Positions 19,013 through 27,658 of a DNA stretch of 64,000 nt are shown here, piece after piece. Position numbers and translations under genes: made by a program. The notes beneath the pieces are model-generated. The model was not told where the DNA came from, did no database searches, and was given only the letters and a program-made list of their open reading frames with translations. Source of the DNA: Lachnoclostridium sp. An76 (GTDB taxonomy: Bacteria > Bacillota > Clostridia > Lachnospirales > Lachnospiraceae); NCBI RefSeq assembly GCF_002161355.1, contig NZ_NFHL01000004.1, positions 186,001-250,000 on the forward strand, given 5' to 3'. The first letter of the stretch is position 1. Each line of letters begins with the position of its first letter.

Positions 19013-19127
19013 GATCCGCCAAACATCGGAAAAATAATCCGCCAATCGTCGGAAAAATAATCCGCCAATCGTCGGAAAAATAATCCGCCAATCGTCGGAA
19101 CAATATTCCGCCAAACATCGGAAAAAC
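19013..19127. repeat. Five tandem 23-bp repeats
   Basis: Five contiguous 23-base units of pattern (A/G)ATCCGCCAA-(T/A)C-(G/A)TCGGAAAAAT. The three middle units are almost identical; the outer two carry CAAACATCGG. Each has a short CCG...CGG dyad. The array ends two bases before the -35 of the DUF4143 gene, suggesting regulator binding sites (iterons). There are no unique spacers, so it is not a CRISPR. Confidence 0.85.
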
Positions 19128-19128
19128 G

Positions 19129-19156
19129 TTGTAAAATTTATCGTTTGGGGTATAAT
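19129..19156 (+). promoter_or_regulatory. Promoter of the DUF4143 ATPase gene
   Basis: TTGTAA, 16 bases, then TATAAT, directly behind the 23-bp array and 34 bases before the start codon. Confidence 0.7.
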
Positions 19157-19189
19157 ATAGACAACGCGAATGGAAATGAGGTGTTCCGA

Positions 19190-20464
19190 ATGAAAAACTA
19201 CAGAAAAAGAATTGCCGATGATATTCTGATACGGAAATTGGAAGGCAAAGGCGCGGTGCTGATCGAAGGACCGAAATGGTGTGGTAAAACGACGACTGCT
19301 GAACAGATTGTCGCCAGCATTCTGTATATGGATGACCCGGAAAAGAAGGAACAGAACATTGCCATGTCTGAACTGAATCCCAAACGGCTGCTAAAGGGGG
19401 AGACGCCGAGGCTTATCGATGAATGGCAGCTTGCTCCAAAACTCTGGGACGCGATCCGGTTCGAGGTTGACCACCGTGACCAGCTCGGGCAGTTTGTACT
19501 CACTGGATCTGCTGTACCCGCCGATACAAGAGAAATTACTCATTCCGGTACAGGACGCTTTGCCTGGCTGACAATGAGGCCTATGAGTCTGTATGAATCG
19601 GGAGATTCTACGGGGGATGTCAGTTTGAAAGATCTGTTTTCCGGCGTGTCTGAAATTGACGGGAATTCTGATTTAAGTATCGACCGCCTGGCATTCCTTG
19701 TGTGTCGGGGTGGATGGCCTCAGGCGGTGGATATGCGTGATGAAATCGCCTTAGACCAGGCGATGGACTATTATGACGCTGTTGTCCATGCTGACATTAA
19801 CCGGGCTGATAACGTGCAGAAGAATCCGGAAAGAGTGAAACGGCTCATGCGCTCCTATGCGAGAAATCAGGGCGGCCAGGTCCCTAATACTGTGCTTTCA
19901 CAGGATATTGCCGCAAACGATGAAACACCGATCAGTGAAGAAACAGTTGCGGCGTATGTGAATGCCCTGCGGAAAATTTTTGTTGTAGAGGATATGCCTG
20001 CCTGGAATCCGAACCTCCGCTCTAAAACTGCGATCCGCTCCTCGGATACCCGTTATTATATCGACCCATCTATCGCGGCTGCGGCATTGGGTATCGGGCC
20101 GAATGACCTGATAAACGACTTGAAGACTTTCGGATTTCTGTTTGAAACTCTCTGTGTCAGAGATCTCCGTGTTTTTGCAGATGCTCTGAATGGAGAAGTT
20201 TACCACTACCGGGACAAGGAAGGGCAGGAGTGTGATGCGGTCGTCCATTTAAGAAATGGCAGATACGGACTTATTGAAATCAAACTTGGAGGCGACAAAC
20301 TGATCGAGGAGGGAGTCAGAAGCCTGAAATCAATGGAAGCGAAAATCGATACTGATAAGATGAACGCTCCGTCTTTTCTTATGGTTTTGACGGGCATCGG
20401 GGATTACGCTTACCGCCGGAAGGATGGGGTATATATAGTGCCCATCGGCTGTTTGAAGGACTGA
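19190..20464 (+). CDS. AAA-14/DUF4143 family ATPase
   Basis: A 424-residue protein. Residues 1-170 form an AAA_14 P-loop domain: Walker A EGPKWCGKTTTA, a Walker B-like RLIDEWQLAP, and a VLTGSAVP sensor segment. The C-terminal part is a DUF4143 domain that resembles a PD-(D/E)XK nuclease fold, with the QECDAVVHL and YGLIEIKLG stretch. Families like this are very widespread in gut bacteria and of unknown function. The ATG at 19190 is chosen over in-frame ATG 19145, since the latter lies inside the promoter. Single gene. Confidence 0.85.
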   Translation: MKNYRKRIADDILIRKLEGKGAVLIEGPKWCGKTTTAEQIVASILYMDDPEKKEQNIAMSELNPKRLLKGETPRLIDEWQLAPKLWDAIRFEVDHRDQLGQFVLTGSAVPADTREITHSGTGRFAWLTMRPMSLYESGDSTGDVSLKDLFSGVSEIDGNSDLSIDRLAFLVCRGGWPQAVDMRDEIALDQAMDYYDAVVHADINRADNVQKNPERVKRLMRSYARNQGGQVPNTVLSQDIAANDETPISEETVAAYVNALRKIFVVEDMPAWNPNLRSKTAIRSSDTRYYIDPSIAAAALGIGPNDLINDLKTFGFLFETLCVRDLRVFADALNGEVYHYRDKEGQECDAVVHLRNGRYGLIEIKLGGDKLIEEGVRSLKSMEAKIDTDKMNAPSFLMVLTGIGDYAYRRKDGVYIVPIGCLKD

Positions 20465-20581
20465 TCCGGTAAAACAAAATATGAAAATAATATAAAATAA
20501 AAAGACTGATAGTTAAAAAATTAACAATAAAAAAGATTGAAAAAAGATAGTTAAAAATTGCACAAAATTTGCCCGGACGGG

Positions 20582-20610
20582 TTACATTTCTCTTTTTTCT
20601 GGTGTATAAT
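20582..20610 (+). promoter_or_regulatory. Promoter of the APH-like kinase gene
   Basis: TTACAT, 17 bases, TATAAT; 53 bases before the ATG. Confidence 0.65.
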
Positions 20611-20663
20611 ATCCCCATCGAGAAAAAGAAATGCGCAAACGCAGATCAAGGAGGGCATGATTT

Positions 20664-21419
20664 ATGAAGCTGGAAGAAAAAAATATTATCGTAAAACGTC
20701 CGTATAAGACAGTCTACAGATGCGATGACAGTATCGTCAAAGTATTCGCTGAGACACATCCGAAGTCAGATGTATTTAACGAGGCGCTGATCACATCCCA
20801 GATCGAGGCGACGGGCCTGGATATCCCGAAGGTAAAGGGTGTGACGCAGATCGATGGAAAATGGGCGATCGAGATCGAGTATAAAGACGGTAAGACTTTA
20901 GAAGAGATGATGAACTCCGACAAAAAGAACATCGAGAAATACATGGAAGATTTCGTAGATCTCCAGATCCAGGTACAGAGCAAGACATTCCCGCTCCTGA
21001 AAGGAATGAAAGATAAGCTCGCCCGTCAGATCAACAGCCTGAAAGAAGTAGATGCAACTACAAGATATGAGCTGCTGACCCGCCTTGAAAGTATGCCGAA
21101 GCACAATAAAGTCTGCCACGGCGATTTCAACCCGAGCAATGTGATCGTAGGCAAGAACGGCAAGATGACAGTTGTGGACTGGGCGCATGCGACACAGGGA
21201 AATGCCAGCGCGGATGCGGCTATGACATATCTCCTCTTCGCGCTGAAAGACCAGGAGACAGCAGATCTCTATCTGAATATGTTCTGCAAGAAGAGCGATA
21301 CGGCAAGACAGTATGTACAGCAGTGGCTTCCGATCGTTGCAGCGGCGCAGCTTACGAAAAACAATGAATTTGAGAAAGACTTCCTGATGAAGTGGATCGA
21401 TGTCATTGATTATCAGTAG
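20664..21419 (+). CDS. Aminoglycoside-phosphotransferase-fold kinase
   Basis: A 251-residue protein with the choline/aminoglycoside kinase fold. The catalytic loop is CHGDFNPSNVIV (Asp about 153), the metal-binding segment MTVVDWAHA. Similar proteins in Lachnospiraceae fall in a TIGR02172-like paralogue family with no proven substrate. Resistance should not be assumed. AAGGAGGGCATGATTT supports the ATG. It has its own promoter and terminator, so it is monocistronic. Confidence 0.8.
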   Translation: MKLEEKNIIVKRPYKTVYRCDDSIVKVFAETHPKSDVFNEALITSQIEATGLDIPKVKGVTQIDGKWAIEIEYKDGKTLEEMMNSDKKNIEKYMEDFVDLQIQVQSKTFPLLKGMKDKLARQINSLKEVDATTRYELLTRLESMPKHNKVCHGDFNPSNVIVGKNGKMTVVDWAHATQGNASADAAMTYLLFALKDQETADLYLNMFCKKSDTARQYVQQWLPIVAAAQLTKNNEFEKDFLMKWIDVIDYQ

Positions 21420-21478
21420 GAAATAAGCGCACAAGAAGCGTATAAACAGAGCATATCGTCTCAAATACTATAGTTTAA

Positions 21479-21514
21479 AACAGCCTGCAGGCATCCGCCA
21501 GCAGGCTGTTTTTA
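21479..21514 (+). terminator. Terminator after the APH-like gene
   Basis: AACAGCCTGC and GCAGGCTGTT form the stem, followed by TTTT. Confidence 0.85.
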
Positions 21515-21521
21515 GACTTAT

Positions 21522-21860
21522 GGTATCGAATTCCTTAAATATTTCTATACAGACGAAGCACAGCTCGAGTGGCACTCGGGAACAGGATATCTCCCGGTAA
21601 CAAATTCGACCTATGAGTCGGACGCTTACGCGCAGTTTATCGCTGAGAATCCTCAGTTTGCGGTAGCCGCTGACTGCGTTGCGGAATCAGATCCAAATGT
21701 ACAGGAAGCAATGTGCGGCGTGGCAGGGACGATCCTTACGATCGTGAAAGACGGCATTATGAACTGCCTCGACGGTTCACTGACCGTGGATGAGGCGGTG
21801 CAGACCATGGCGGAAGAGAGCAATACCGCGATCCAGGACTACAATGACGCAAACTACTGA
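21522..21860 (+). pseudogene. C-terminal remnant of a sugar ABC binding protein (UgpB-like)
   Basis: An in-frame stretch of 112 codons without a start. It contains EWHSGTGYLPVTNSTYES, a motif near the C-terminus of glycerol-3-phosphate/maltodextrin-type binding proteins (COG1653), and ends in a helix with NTAIQDYNDANY. There is no signal peptide or N-lobe; the left end abuts the terminator at 21514. A 5'-truncated remnant of a lost transporter operon. Confidence 0.8.
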
Positions 21861-21887
21861 TTATAATGAATAGGCAGAGGTGTATGG

Positions 21888-22706
21888 ATGAAAATACATT
21901 TTTATGGCACAGGTTCTTCCGAGGGATTTCCGGCGCTGTTCTGTGAATGTGAATACTGCAGGACAGCGAGGAAGATCGGGGGAAAAAATATCAGGACAAG
22001 GTCATCCGCGCAGATTGACGAAAGCCTGCTGATCGATTTCTCGCCGGATACTTATGCGCATGAGGTATATGGCGGGCTGGATCTGACGAAGATAAAATAC
22101 TTACTGGTTACCCACTCCCATACGGATCATTTCTATGCGGCTGATATCGAAGGAATCTTCCCGCCGATGGCGGAAACGTCCCCGGAGCGGAAACTGGAAG
22201 TGTACGGGAATGAGGAGATCGGAAAGCTTTTAAAAGATACTCTTCAGAAAGGATATGAGTCAAAAGTGGATTTCCACAGAACAGAGAGTTTTTATCCTTT
22301 TCAGATAGAGCAGTACACAGTGATGCCTCTCCGTGCGAACCATATGCAGTCGGAAGAATGCCACCTGTATATTATCAGCAGGGACGGCAGGACGGTTTTA
22401 TATGGACAGGACTCGGCGATGTTCCCTGAGGAGACATGGGAAGAGCTGAAATTGTGGAAGTTCAGCTGTGTGATTTTGGACTGCACTTCTGTGGACAGAG
22501 ATAATTATTTTGACTGCCATATGGGGATCCAGGATAATGCGAGGATAAAAGAACGCATGATAAAAGAAGGCATGGCGGATGAAGATACAAAGTTCATCGC
22601 AACTCATTTTGCCCACACATTCGCCCCTTATCATGAAAGGCTTACAGAGCTGTTCCGGCCTTATGGGATCATACCGGCGTATGACGGCATGGAAATAGAA
22701 ATATAG
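21888..22706 (+). CDS. Metallo-beta-lactamase-fold hydrolase (PhnP-like)
   Basis: A 272-residue protein with MKIHFYGTGSSEGFPALFC at the start, a CEC..C segment like the PhnP zinc site, the metal motif THSHTDHFYAAD (residues about 74-85) and the late IATHFAHT. PhnP-type enzymes are cyclic phosphodiesterases; the true substrate is unknown and no phn genes are nearby. The start follows GGCAGAGGTGTATGG. It lies right behind a transporter remnant, so it may be the surviving member of an old operon. Confidence 0.8.
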   Translation: MKIHFYGTGSSEGFPALFCECEYCRTARKIGGKNIRTRSSAQIDESLLIDFSPDTYAHEVYGGLDLTKIKYLLVTHSHTDHFYAADIEGIFPPMAETSPERKLEVYGNEEIGKLLKDTLQKGYESKVDFHRTESFYPFQIEQYTVMPLRANHMQSEECHLYIISRDGRTVLYGQDSAMFPEETWEELKLWKFSCVILDCTSVDRDNYFDCHMGIQDNARIKERMIKEGMADEDTKFIATHFAHTFAPYHERLTELFRPYGIIPAYDGMEIEI

Positions 22707-22730
22707 TTTCGGTGAAAAGGCCGGCTCAGA

Positions 22731-23051
22731 TTACTTATCTTTACGGTATGATGACGGTGTTTCCCCATAGTACTGCTTAAAAATACTTGTAAAGTGAGAC
22801 TGATTTGAAAATCCGCAGGACTGAGCGATTTCCCCGATAGCGGCAGCGCTGTTTTTCAGAAGCGCTGCCGCCTTTTTTAACCGGAAACTCAGGATGCAGT
22901 CCTGGATGGACTGATGGGACACTGAGTCAAAGATCCGGTATAAATGCGAGCGGCTGATCCCCATATGATCCGCAATGCGGGCAACGGAAAGCTCTGGATC
23001 GGGATAGTTCAGCCGGATGAACTGGAGCGCTTTGTAGTAGTAATCTGCGTG
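22731..23051 (-). pseudogene. AraC-family regulator, C-terminal HTH domain only
   Basis: About 107 residues: YKALQFIRLNYPDPEL, then the two HTH motifs SVARIADHMGISRSHLYRIF and IGEIAQSCGFSNQSHFTSIFK. The N-terminal cupin half is missing. The frame stays open to 23204, but that part is antisense to an MgtC-like coding remnant, so the extra N-terminus is an artefact. The break lies at about 23050. Possibly still expressed as a bare DNA-binding domain; more likely a relic. Confidence 0.75.
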
Positions 23052-23052
23052 G

Positions 23053-23476
23053 ACCCACATACTCGTATGTCTTGGGGCTACGCTGATCATGCTGACCGGA
23101 GAGTATATGTTCCACAAATTTTCTACCGGGGATCCCGCCCGGCTGGGAAGCCCAGGTCGTAAGCGGGATCGCGGCGACAGCAGTCGTGTATGTTGTTGTT
23201 TCAAGATTTAAATTAATCTCCGATCATTTCACACATAATAATCTCTGGATGAGGATCTATGTGGAATTCCACGATCCGTCCTGTCTGGAGACGATCTGCA
23301 ATATCCTGCAGTCATGCGGCGTCCAGGTTGGAGAGGTGACAATGAATAACCCGGGGAATTCGGGAAATTACAATGCGATCATACTTTTGAAAAACCTGGA
23401 TAATAAAAGCAGCAGCCAGATAGAGGAGTTCCTGGAACATGTGACAGAGATCGATACGCTGAAGTTTCTGGATTAG
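23053..23476 (+). pseudogene. MgtC/SapB-family protein remnant
   Basis: The frame from 23053 reads THILVCLGATLIMLTGEYMF and GDPARLGS. One extra base (about 23152) shifts to QVVSGI, which is the next MgtC signature; the following GFLGAGT helices are absent, and the frame jumps to AATAVVYVVVSRF and a complete C-terminal ACT-like domain (WMRIYVEFHDPSCLETICN). So there is a missing N-terminus, a frameshift and an internal deletion. The GTG at 23186 gives a 96-residue open frame, but it is only the soluble tail. Confidence 0.75.
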
Positions 23477-23530
23477 CCCTGACTTCCATTTCCTGTTCCG
23501 GGCTGGAAATAAAAACAGAGGATACAAAAA

Positions 23531-23576
23531 ACAGGACCCGTCCCATCCGAAATGGATGGACACGGATCCTGGTTTT
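23531..23576 (-). terminator. Terminator of the cell-wall hydrolase gene
   Basis: On the minus strand CAGGATCCGTGTCCATCC pairs with GGATGGGACGGGTCCTG, then TTTTTTG. Located just behind the hydrolase stop; the plus-strand side also has TTTTTT, so it may act in both directions. Confidence 0.85.
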
Positions 23577-23590
23577 TTATTCACTGTGTT

Positions 23591-24658
23591 TTACCAGCTT
23601 GGGAAGAAAAGATTTCCTCCGATGTTGACTCCGGGCCTGTTCGTTGACCCTGCGTACAGGAAGAAATAGCAGTGGGACACTGCGGCCAGCCGCGCCCCGT
23701 TGATCGCGTCCTGAGCCACCTGCATGGAGAGGTCTGTGGGACCGGAGTTGATCACATTCTGGAGACGGCCTGTCCAAACCGGCTCGAACTGTCCCTGTGC
23801 ATAGATGACCCCGCTGATCGAATTGGGGAACCGGGGATCTTCCACGCGGTTCATGATCACAGTTGCTACAGCCAGCAGGGAATCATATTCCTGATGTGCT
23901 TCGCACTGGATGATCGCTGCCAGGAGCGTGACGTCGTCTGCTGTGGCGTCGATGGCTCCGCCGTTGACTACGGAATTGTCATAACCGCCGCCGGAAGAGA
24001 TCGTCTCCTGGGCAGCCTGCTCTGCCGCGATGCGGGCTGCTTCTTCGGCCTTTGCCTGCTCGAGCCGTGCCTGTACGTCAGCCAGGTTTGTGGAGGTCTC
24101 CTCGGCTGTTGTCTGCAACTCCTCCTGGCGTGCAGTGAGACTGGCCTGGATCTCTTTGAGGGAATCCTGCTGGATCTCCAGTGTCTCTTTCTGGTCCTCG
24201 ATCTGCTCGTGGACTTCTTTCAGGCTGTCAAGAGCAGACCTGTCATATTCACTCAGATGCTCGATAAAGTCAGCTTTATTTAAGAAATCCGTCATGTCCT
24301 CAGCAGAGAAAAGCATTTCGAGAAGTGTTGCATTTCCATGCTCATACATATATTTAATACGGGATTTCATATCTTCATACTGCTGGTTTTCGTTTTCTTC
24401 CGCTTCAGCCAGCGCATCGGATGTACGCTCGATCTCACCGTTCATGATCTCGATCTGCATTTCAGCGGTAGATATTTCTTCACTCAATGAGAGGATTTCC
24501 TCATTGATACCCTCCAGTTCGTTCTGAAGAGTCGTGCTCTGTCCTTCCAGACTGGAGATATCCTCGTCTGCGAAAGAAGGAAAAACTGAAAGTACAATTG
24601 CGAGGGAGCTGACCAGTACAACGCCTGACCTGACCCAGCGTTTTTTGTAGAGTTTCAT
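23591..24658 (-). CDS. Secreted coiled-coil cell-wall hydrolase (SleB/CwlJ domain)
   Basis: A 355-residue protein. A signal peptide (residues 1-30, GVVLVSSLAIVLSVFPSFA) is followed by a long coiled coil (about 35-215, like the PcsB/CwlO hinge domain) and a Ser/Gly linker. The C-terminal hydrolase_2 domain of the SleB family begins DDVTLLAAIIQCEAHQEY; the Glu in CEAHQEY is the likely catalytic residue. The coiled coil suggests control by FtsEX-type or other division partners, as inferred from PcsB-like proteins. It is divergent from the HAD gene, with overlapping promoters. Confidence 0.87.
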   Translation of the reverse strand: MKLYKKRWVRSGVVLVSSLAIVLSVFPSFADEDISSLEGQSTTLQNELEGINEEILSLSEEISTAEMQIEIMNGEIERTSDALAEAEENENQQYEDMKSRIKYMYEHGNATLLEMLFSAEDMTDFLNKADFIEHLSEYDRSALDSLKEVHEQIEDQKETLEIQQDSLKEIQASLTARQEELQTTAEETSTNLADVQARLEQAKAEEAARIAAEQAAQETISSGGGYDNSVVNGGAIDATADDVTLLAAIIQCEAHQEYDSLLAVATVIMNRVEDPRFPNSISGVIYAQGQFEPVWTGRLQNVINSGPTDLSMQVAQDAINGARLAAVSHCYFFLYAGSTNRPGVNIGGNLFFPSW

Positions 24659-24714
24659 ACCTGATATTCCTTTCTCAGTGCAAGTTATTGTAATCTTTAA
24701 GTTGCCGGGAAACT

Positions 24715-24743
24715 ATTATACTATAAATTGCGTATTTTGGCAA
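24715..24743 (-). promoter_or_regulatory. Promoter of the cell-wall hydrolase
   Basis: On the minus strand TTGCCA, 17 bases, TATAAT. It overlaps the divergent promoter for the HAD gene by 16 bases, so the two may compete. Confidence 0.7.
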
Positions 24744-24756
24744 ACTCTGATAGAAT
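24728..24756 (+). promoter_or_regulatory. Promoter of the HAD-uppP pair
   Basis: TTGCGT, 17 bases, TAGAAT, 47 bases before the HAD start. Confidence 0.5.
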
Positions 24757-24802
24757 GGATTTGTGACTGAACTGAATTGACGGCACTCAGAAAGGATAAA
24801 GA

Positions 24803-25651
24803 ATGGAACACAGGATAAAAATGATAGGGCTGGATCTGGACGGTACTCTGCTGACGGACCGAAAAGAGATCACACCGCGCACGCGGAGAGTGATCAGCCG
24901 GGCGATCGAAGAAGGGGTCGTCGTCCTTGTCGCTACCGGCAGGCCGTGGATGGGAGTCCCGGAGGAACTGCGGGAGTTCCCGGGGATGCGGTACGCGCTC
25001 ACATCCAACGGGGCGAGGATCCTCGATGTACAGGAAGGGGTTGTACTGGAAGAGCATCTGCTCCCGCCGGACTCCGCGAAAAAGGCGATGCGGATCTGCG
25101 AGAAATACGATACGCTCCAGGAGATTTATTTTGACGGGCAGGGCTACGCCCCGGCGGAGAAGATGGCAAAGGTAGAGCGCTACCATAAAAATCCGAATAT
25201 GTGGGAATATATGAGGAAGACAAGGATCCCGGTCGATGATATCTCTGAGTTCCTGGAGCGGGAGAACAGAGGGCTTGACAAGGTGCAGGCGCTGTTCGCG
25301 GATATGGAAGAGCGCGAGGCGGCCTGGAGAGAGCTGGAGAGGGAACCTGATCTGGAACTCGTGGGATCGCTGAGATATAATATAGAAATAAACGCGGCGG
25401 GCGTCAATAAGGGGACGGGGCTTGTGAACCTGGGCAGGCTACTCGGCATCAGACGCGAAGAGATCATGGCGTGCGGGGACGGAGACAATGACACTGTGAT
25501 GCTCCGCGAAGCCGGTTTCGGTGTTGCCATGGGAAATGCGGAAGAACAGGTGAAGGAAGCGGCGGATCATATCACGCTGACGAATGAAGAGGAAGGCGTG
25601 GCAGAAGCGATCGAAAAATTTGTGCTCAGAGGAGGAGAAGGAGTATGTTAG
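24803..25651 (+). CDS. Cof-type HAD-superfamily phosphatase
   Basis: A 282-residue Cof/YidA-like hydrolase. Motif I is [11 protein letters not shown], motif [10 protein letters not shown], motif III K at NKGTGLVNL, motif [14 protein letters not shown]. It has the type IIB cap. Substrates of this family are sugar or nucleotide phosphates. The start follows AGAAAGGATAAAGA. Its end overlaps uppP by seven bases, so both are co-translated. Confidence 0.88.
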   Translation: MEHRIKMIGLDLDGTLLTDRKEITPRTRRVISRAIEEGVVVLVATGRPWMGVPEELREFPGMRYALTSNGARILDVQEGVVLEEHLLPPDSAKKAMRICEKYDTLQEIYFDGQGYAPAEKMAKVERYHKNPNMWEYMRKTRIPVDDISEFLERENRGLDKVQALFADMEEREAAWRELEREPDLELVGSLRYNIEINAAGVNKGTGLVNLGRLLGIRREEIMACGDGDNDTVMLREAGFGVAMGNAEEQVKEAADHITLTNEEEGVAEAIEKFVLRGGEGVC

Positions 25652-26472
25652 AGATATTAAAGGCCATTATATTCGGTATTGTGGAGGGGATCACAGAGTG
25701 GCTGCCCATCAGCAGCACAGGCCATCTGATCCTGCTGAATGAATTCCTGAAGCTGGAACAGGGGGATGCGTTTTTTGAGATGTTCCAGGTGGTGATCCAG
25801 CTCGGCGCGATCCTGGCAGTGATCGTGATCTATTTCCATAAGCTGAATCCGTTCTCGCCGAAGAAAACTCAGAAACAAAAGATGATGACATGGCAGATCT
25901 GGATCAAAGTGCTGATCGGCTCTGTGCCTGCGGGTGTTGTAGGGCTGCTGTTCAACGACTGGATCGATGAAAAGCTGTACCACTGGTACGTGGTGGCGGC
26001 AATGCTCATTGTCTATGGTATCCTCTTTATTATAGTAGAGAATTATCAGAAGGGGAAAGAACCGAAGGTGAAGAAGCTCTCCCAGCTGAGCATCAAGATG
26101 CTGCTTGTCATCGGTGTGTTCCAGATGCTGGCGATGATACCCGGGACTTCCCGTTCCGGGGCGACGATCGTGGGCGCCCTCATGCTGGGGGTGTCGAGAG
26201 GTGTGGCGGCGGAGTTTACGTTTTTCCTCGCCATCCCGGTCATGTTCGGAGCGAGCGCGCTGAAGCTGTTTAAGTTTGGATTTGATTTTACGGGAATGCA
26301 GGCGGCGATCCTTATCGTCGGGATGGCAGTGTCATTTATCGTATCCGTCATTGCGATCAAATTCCTGCTGAAATATATCAAAAACCATGACTTCAAAGTG
26401 TTCGGGTATTACAGGATCGTGCTCGGTGTGATCGTATTTCTGTATTTCGGGATCACTGCCATGCTTTCATGA
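25645..26472 (+). CDS. uppP: Undecaprenyl-diphosphatase
   Basis: A 275-residue polytopic membrane protein of the UppP/BacA family. [17 protein letters not shown] near the N-terminus and [17 protein letters not shown] near residue 170 are the two catalytic motifs. It recycles the lipid carrier for peptidoglycan and wall polymers by removing a phosphate from undecaprenyl diphosphate. GGAGGAGAAGGAGT precedes the ATG inside the HAD gene. Members can confer bacitracin tolerance when overexpressed. Confidence 0.95.
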   Translation: MLEILKAIIFGIVEGITEWLPISSTGHLILLNEFLKLEQGDAFFEMFQVVIQLGAILAVIVIYFHKLNPFSPKKTQKQKMMTWQIWIKVLIGSVPAGVVGLLFNDWIDEKLYHWYVVAAMLIVYGILFIIVENYQKGKEPKVKKLSQLSIKMLLVIGVFQMLAMIPGTSRSGATIVGALMLGVSRGVAAEFTFFLAIPVMFGASALKLFKFGFDFTGMQAAILIVGMAVSFIVSVIAIKFLLKYIKNHDFKVFGYYRIVLGVIVFLYFGITAMLS

Positions 26473-26551
26473 CAGCGGCTTACATAATAAGCGATGGATC
26501 TGATCACGTATATAATTACAGGGATTACCTGCATAAAAGGCGGAAATACAC

Positions 26552-26579
26552 TTGTTTTTTGTGAAAAATATGCTAAAAT
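26552..26579 (+). promoter_or_regulatory. Promoter of the amino-acid ABC importer
   Basis: TTGTTT, 16 bases, TAAAAT; 52 bases before the binding-protein gene. Confidence 0.55.
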
Positions 26580-26631
26580 ATGAAATTAGTCTGTATGATT
26601 ATGCAGAAAGAGAAATAAATGGAGGAATGGA

Positions 26632-27498
26632 ATGATGAAGAGGTTATTAGCAGCAGCTTTATGTGCGGTACTTGCTGTGGGCATGCTCGCGGGATGCGGG
26701 AGCAAAGAAGGCAGCGATACAGGCAGCAAAAAGACAGCGAAGGTGATTGATGTCGATCTGACAAATGAGGAATATGCCTTCGGCGTTGATAAGACACAGC
26801 CGGAACTTCTGGAGCAGGTAAATGCATTTATCAATAAGATCAAAGAAGACGGAACACTGGATGAGATCTGCGATAAGTATTTCGGAGGCGGCGAGCCTGC
26901 ACCGGTAGAATCCGCAGCGCTTGATGAGTCCAAGGATCAGCTTGTCGTTGCAACAAATGCAGCGTTTGAGCCGTTTGAGTACATGCAGGGTGATTCCTAT
27001 GTGGGGATCGATATGGAGATCGCGGCTCTCCTTGCGGAGGAGCTCGGAAAAGAGCTTGTGATCCAGAACATGGATTTCGATGCGGTCTGCCTCTCTGTAG
27101 GACAGCAGAAATGTGATATCGCAATGGCAGGACTCACAGTCAGCGAAGACAGAAAAGAGTACGTGACATTCTCTGATACATATTATCAGGCGTCACAGAG
27201 ACTGATCGTGCCGAGTGATAACACAGATTTTGATGATATGAAGGACGCGGATTCTATCGCGGCAGCGCTTGCTGAGCTGGATTCTTCCGTAAAGATCGGA
27301 TGCCAGCAGGGCACGACAGGAAACAGCTATATCGTGGGAAGTGAAGACCTGGGATTCCCGGGACTTGAGGCGACATGCCAGACATATAAGAATGGTTCGC
27401 TGGCTGTGACGGATATGCTCAATGGCAATATTGATTTTGTGATCATCGATGCAGCTCCGGCGGAAGCGATCACAGAGTCGATCAACGAGATGCAGTAA
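26632..27498 (+). CDS. Amino-acid ABC importer binding protein, permuted layout
   Basis: A 288-residue lipoprotein: signal sequence with lipobox LAGC (Cys about 22). The segment right after it (VIDVDLTNEEYAFGV to EICDKYFGG) is the motif normally found at the C-terminus of family-3 binding proteins. The usual N-terminal LVVATNAAFEPFEY then starts near residue 104, and the protein ends at PAEAITESINEMQ. This is a circular permutation of the type II periplasmic-binding fold. Polar amino-acid import is inferred from the permease and ATPase that follow. AATGGAGGAATGGA precedes the start. Confidence 0.88.
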   Translation: MMKRLLAAALCAVLAVGMLAGCGSKEGSDTGSKKTAKVIDVDLTNEEYAFGVDKTQPELLEQVNAFINKIKEDGTLDEICDKYFGGGEPAPVESAALDESKDQLVVATNAAFEPFEYMQGDSYVGIDMEIAALLAEELGKELVIQNMDFDAVCLSVGQQKCDIAMAGLTVSEDRKEYVTFSDTYYQASQRLIVPSDNTDFDDMKDADSIAAALAELDSSVKIGCQQGTTGNSYIVGSEDLGFPGLEATCQTYKNGSLAVTDMLNGNIDFVIIDAAPAEAITESINEMQ

Positions 27499-27658
27499 TC
27501 CGTCCGTCAGATGGCAGCCCTGGCGGAGAATGAGCCGGATGGCGGCAGAGCAGATAACAGAATACGGAACACAGGACTGAAATGAGAAGGGAAATACAGG
27601 CATCAATGGCGTTCTGTCATAGGTGCATGCGTTTTCCTTCTTTTAAGAAGGGAAGGCA

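Noticed and set aside
19013-19127. Possible CRISPR array
   Set aside because: The 23-bp units are directly adjacent with no unique spacers, and no cas genes are in the window. The 17-bp array at 39959 fails for the same reason.
20664-21419. Antibiotic-resistance (aminoglycoside kinase) call
   Set aside because: Only the general kinase fold is visible. Chromosomal paralogues like this have no proven resistance activity, so only the fold is annotated.
23052-23204. N-terminal part of the AraC-like frame on the minus strand
   Set aside because: This stretch encodes MgtC-like protein on the plus strand, so the minus-strand residues are antisense noise rather than a regulator domain.
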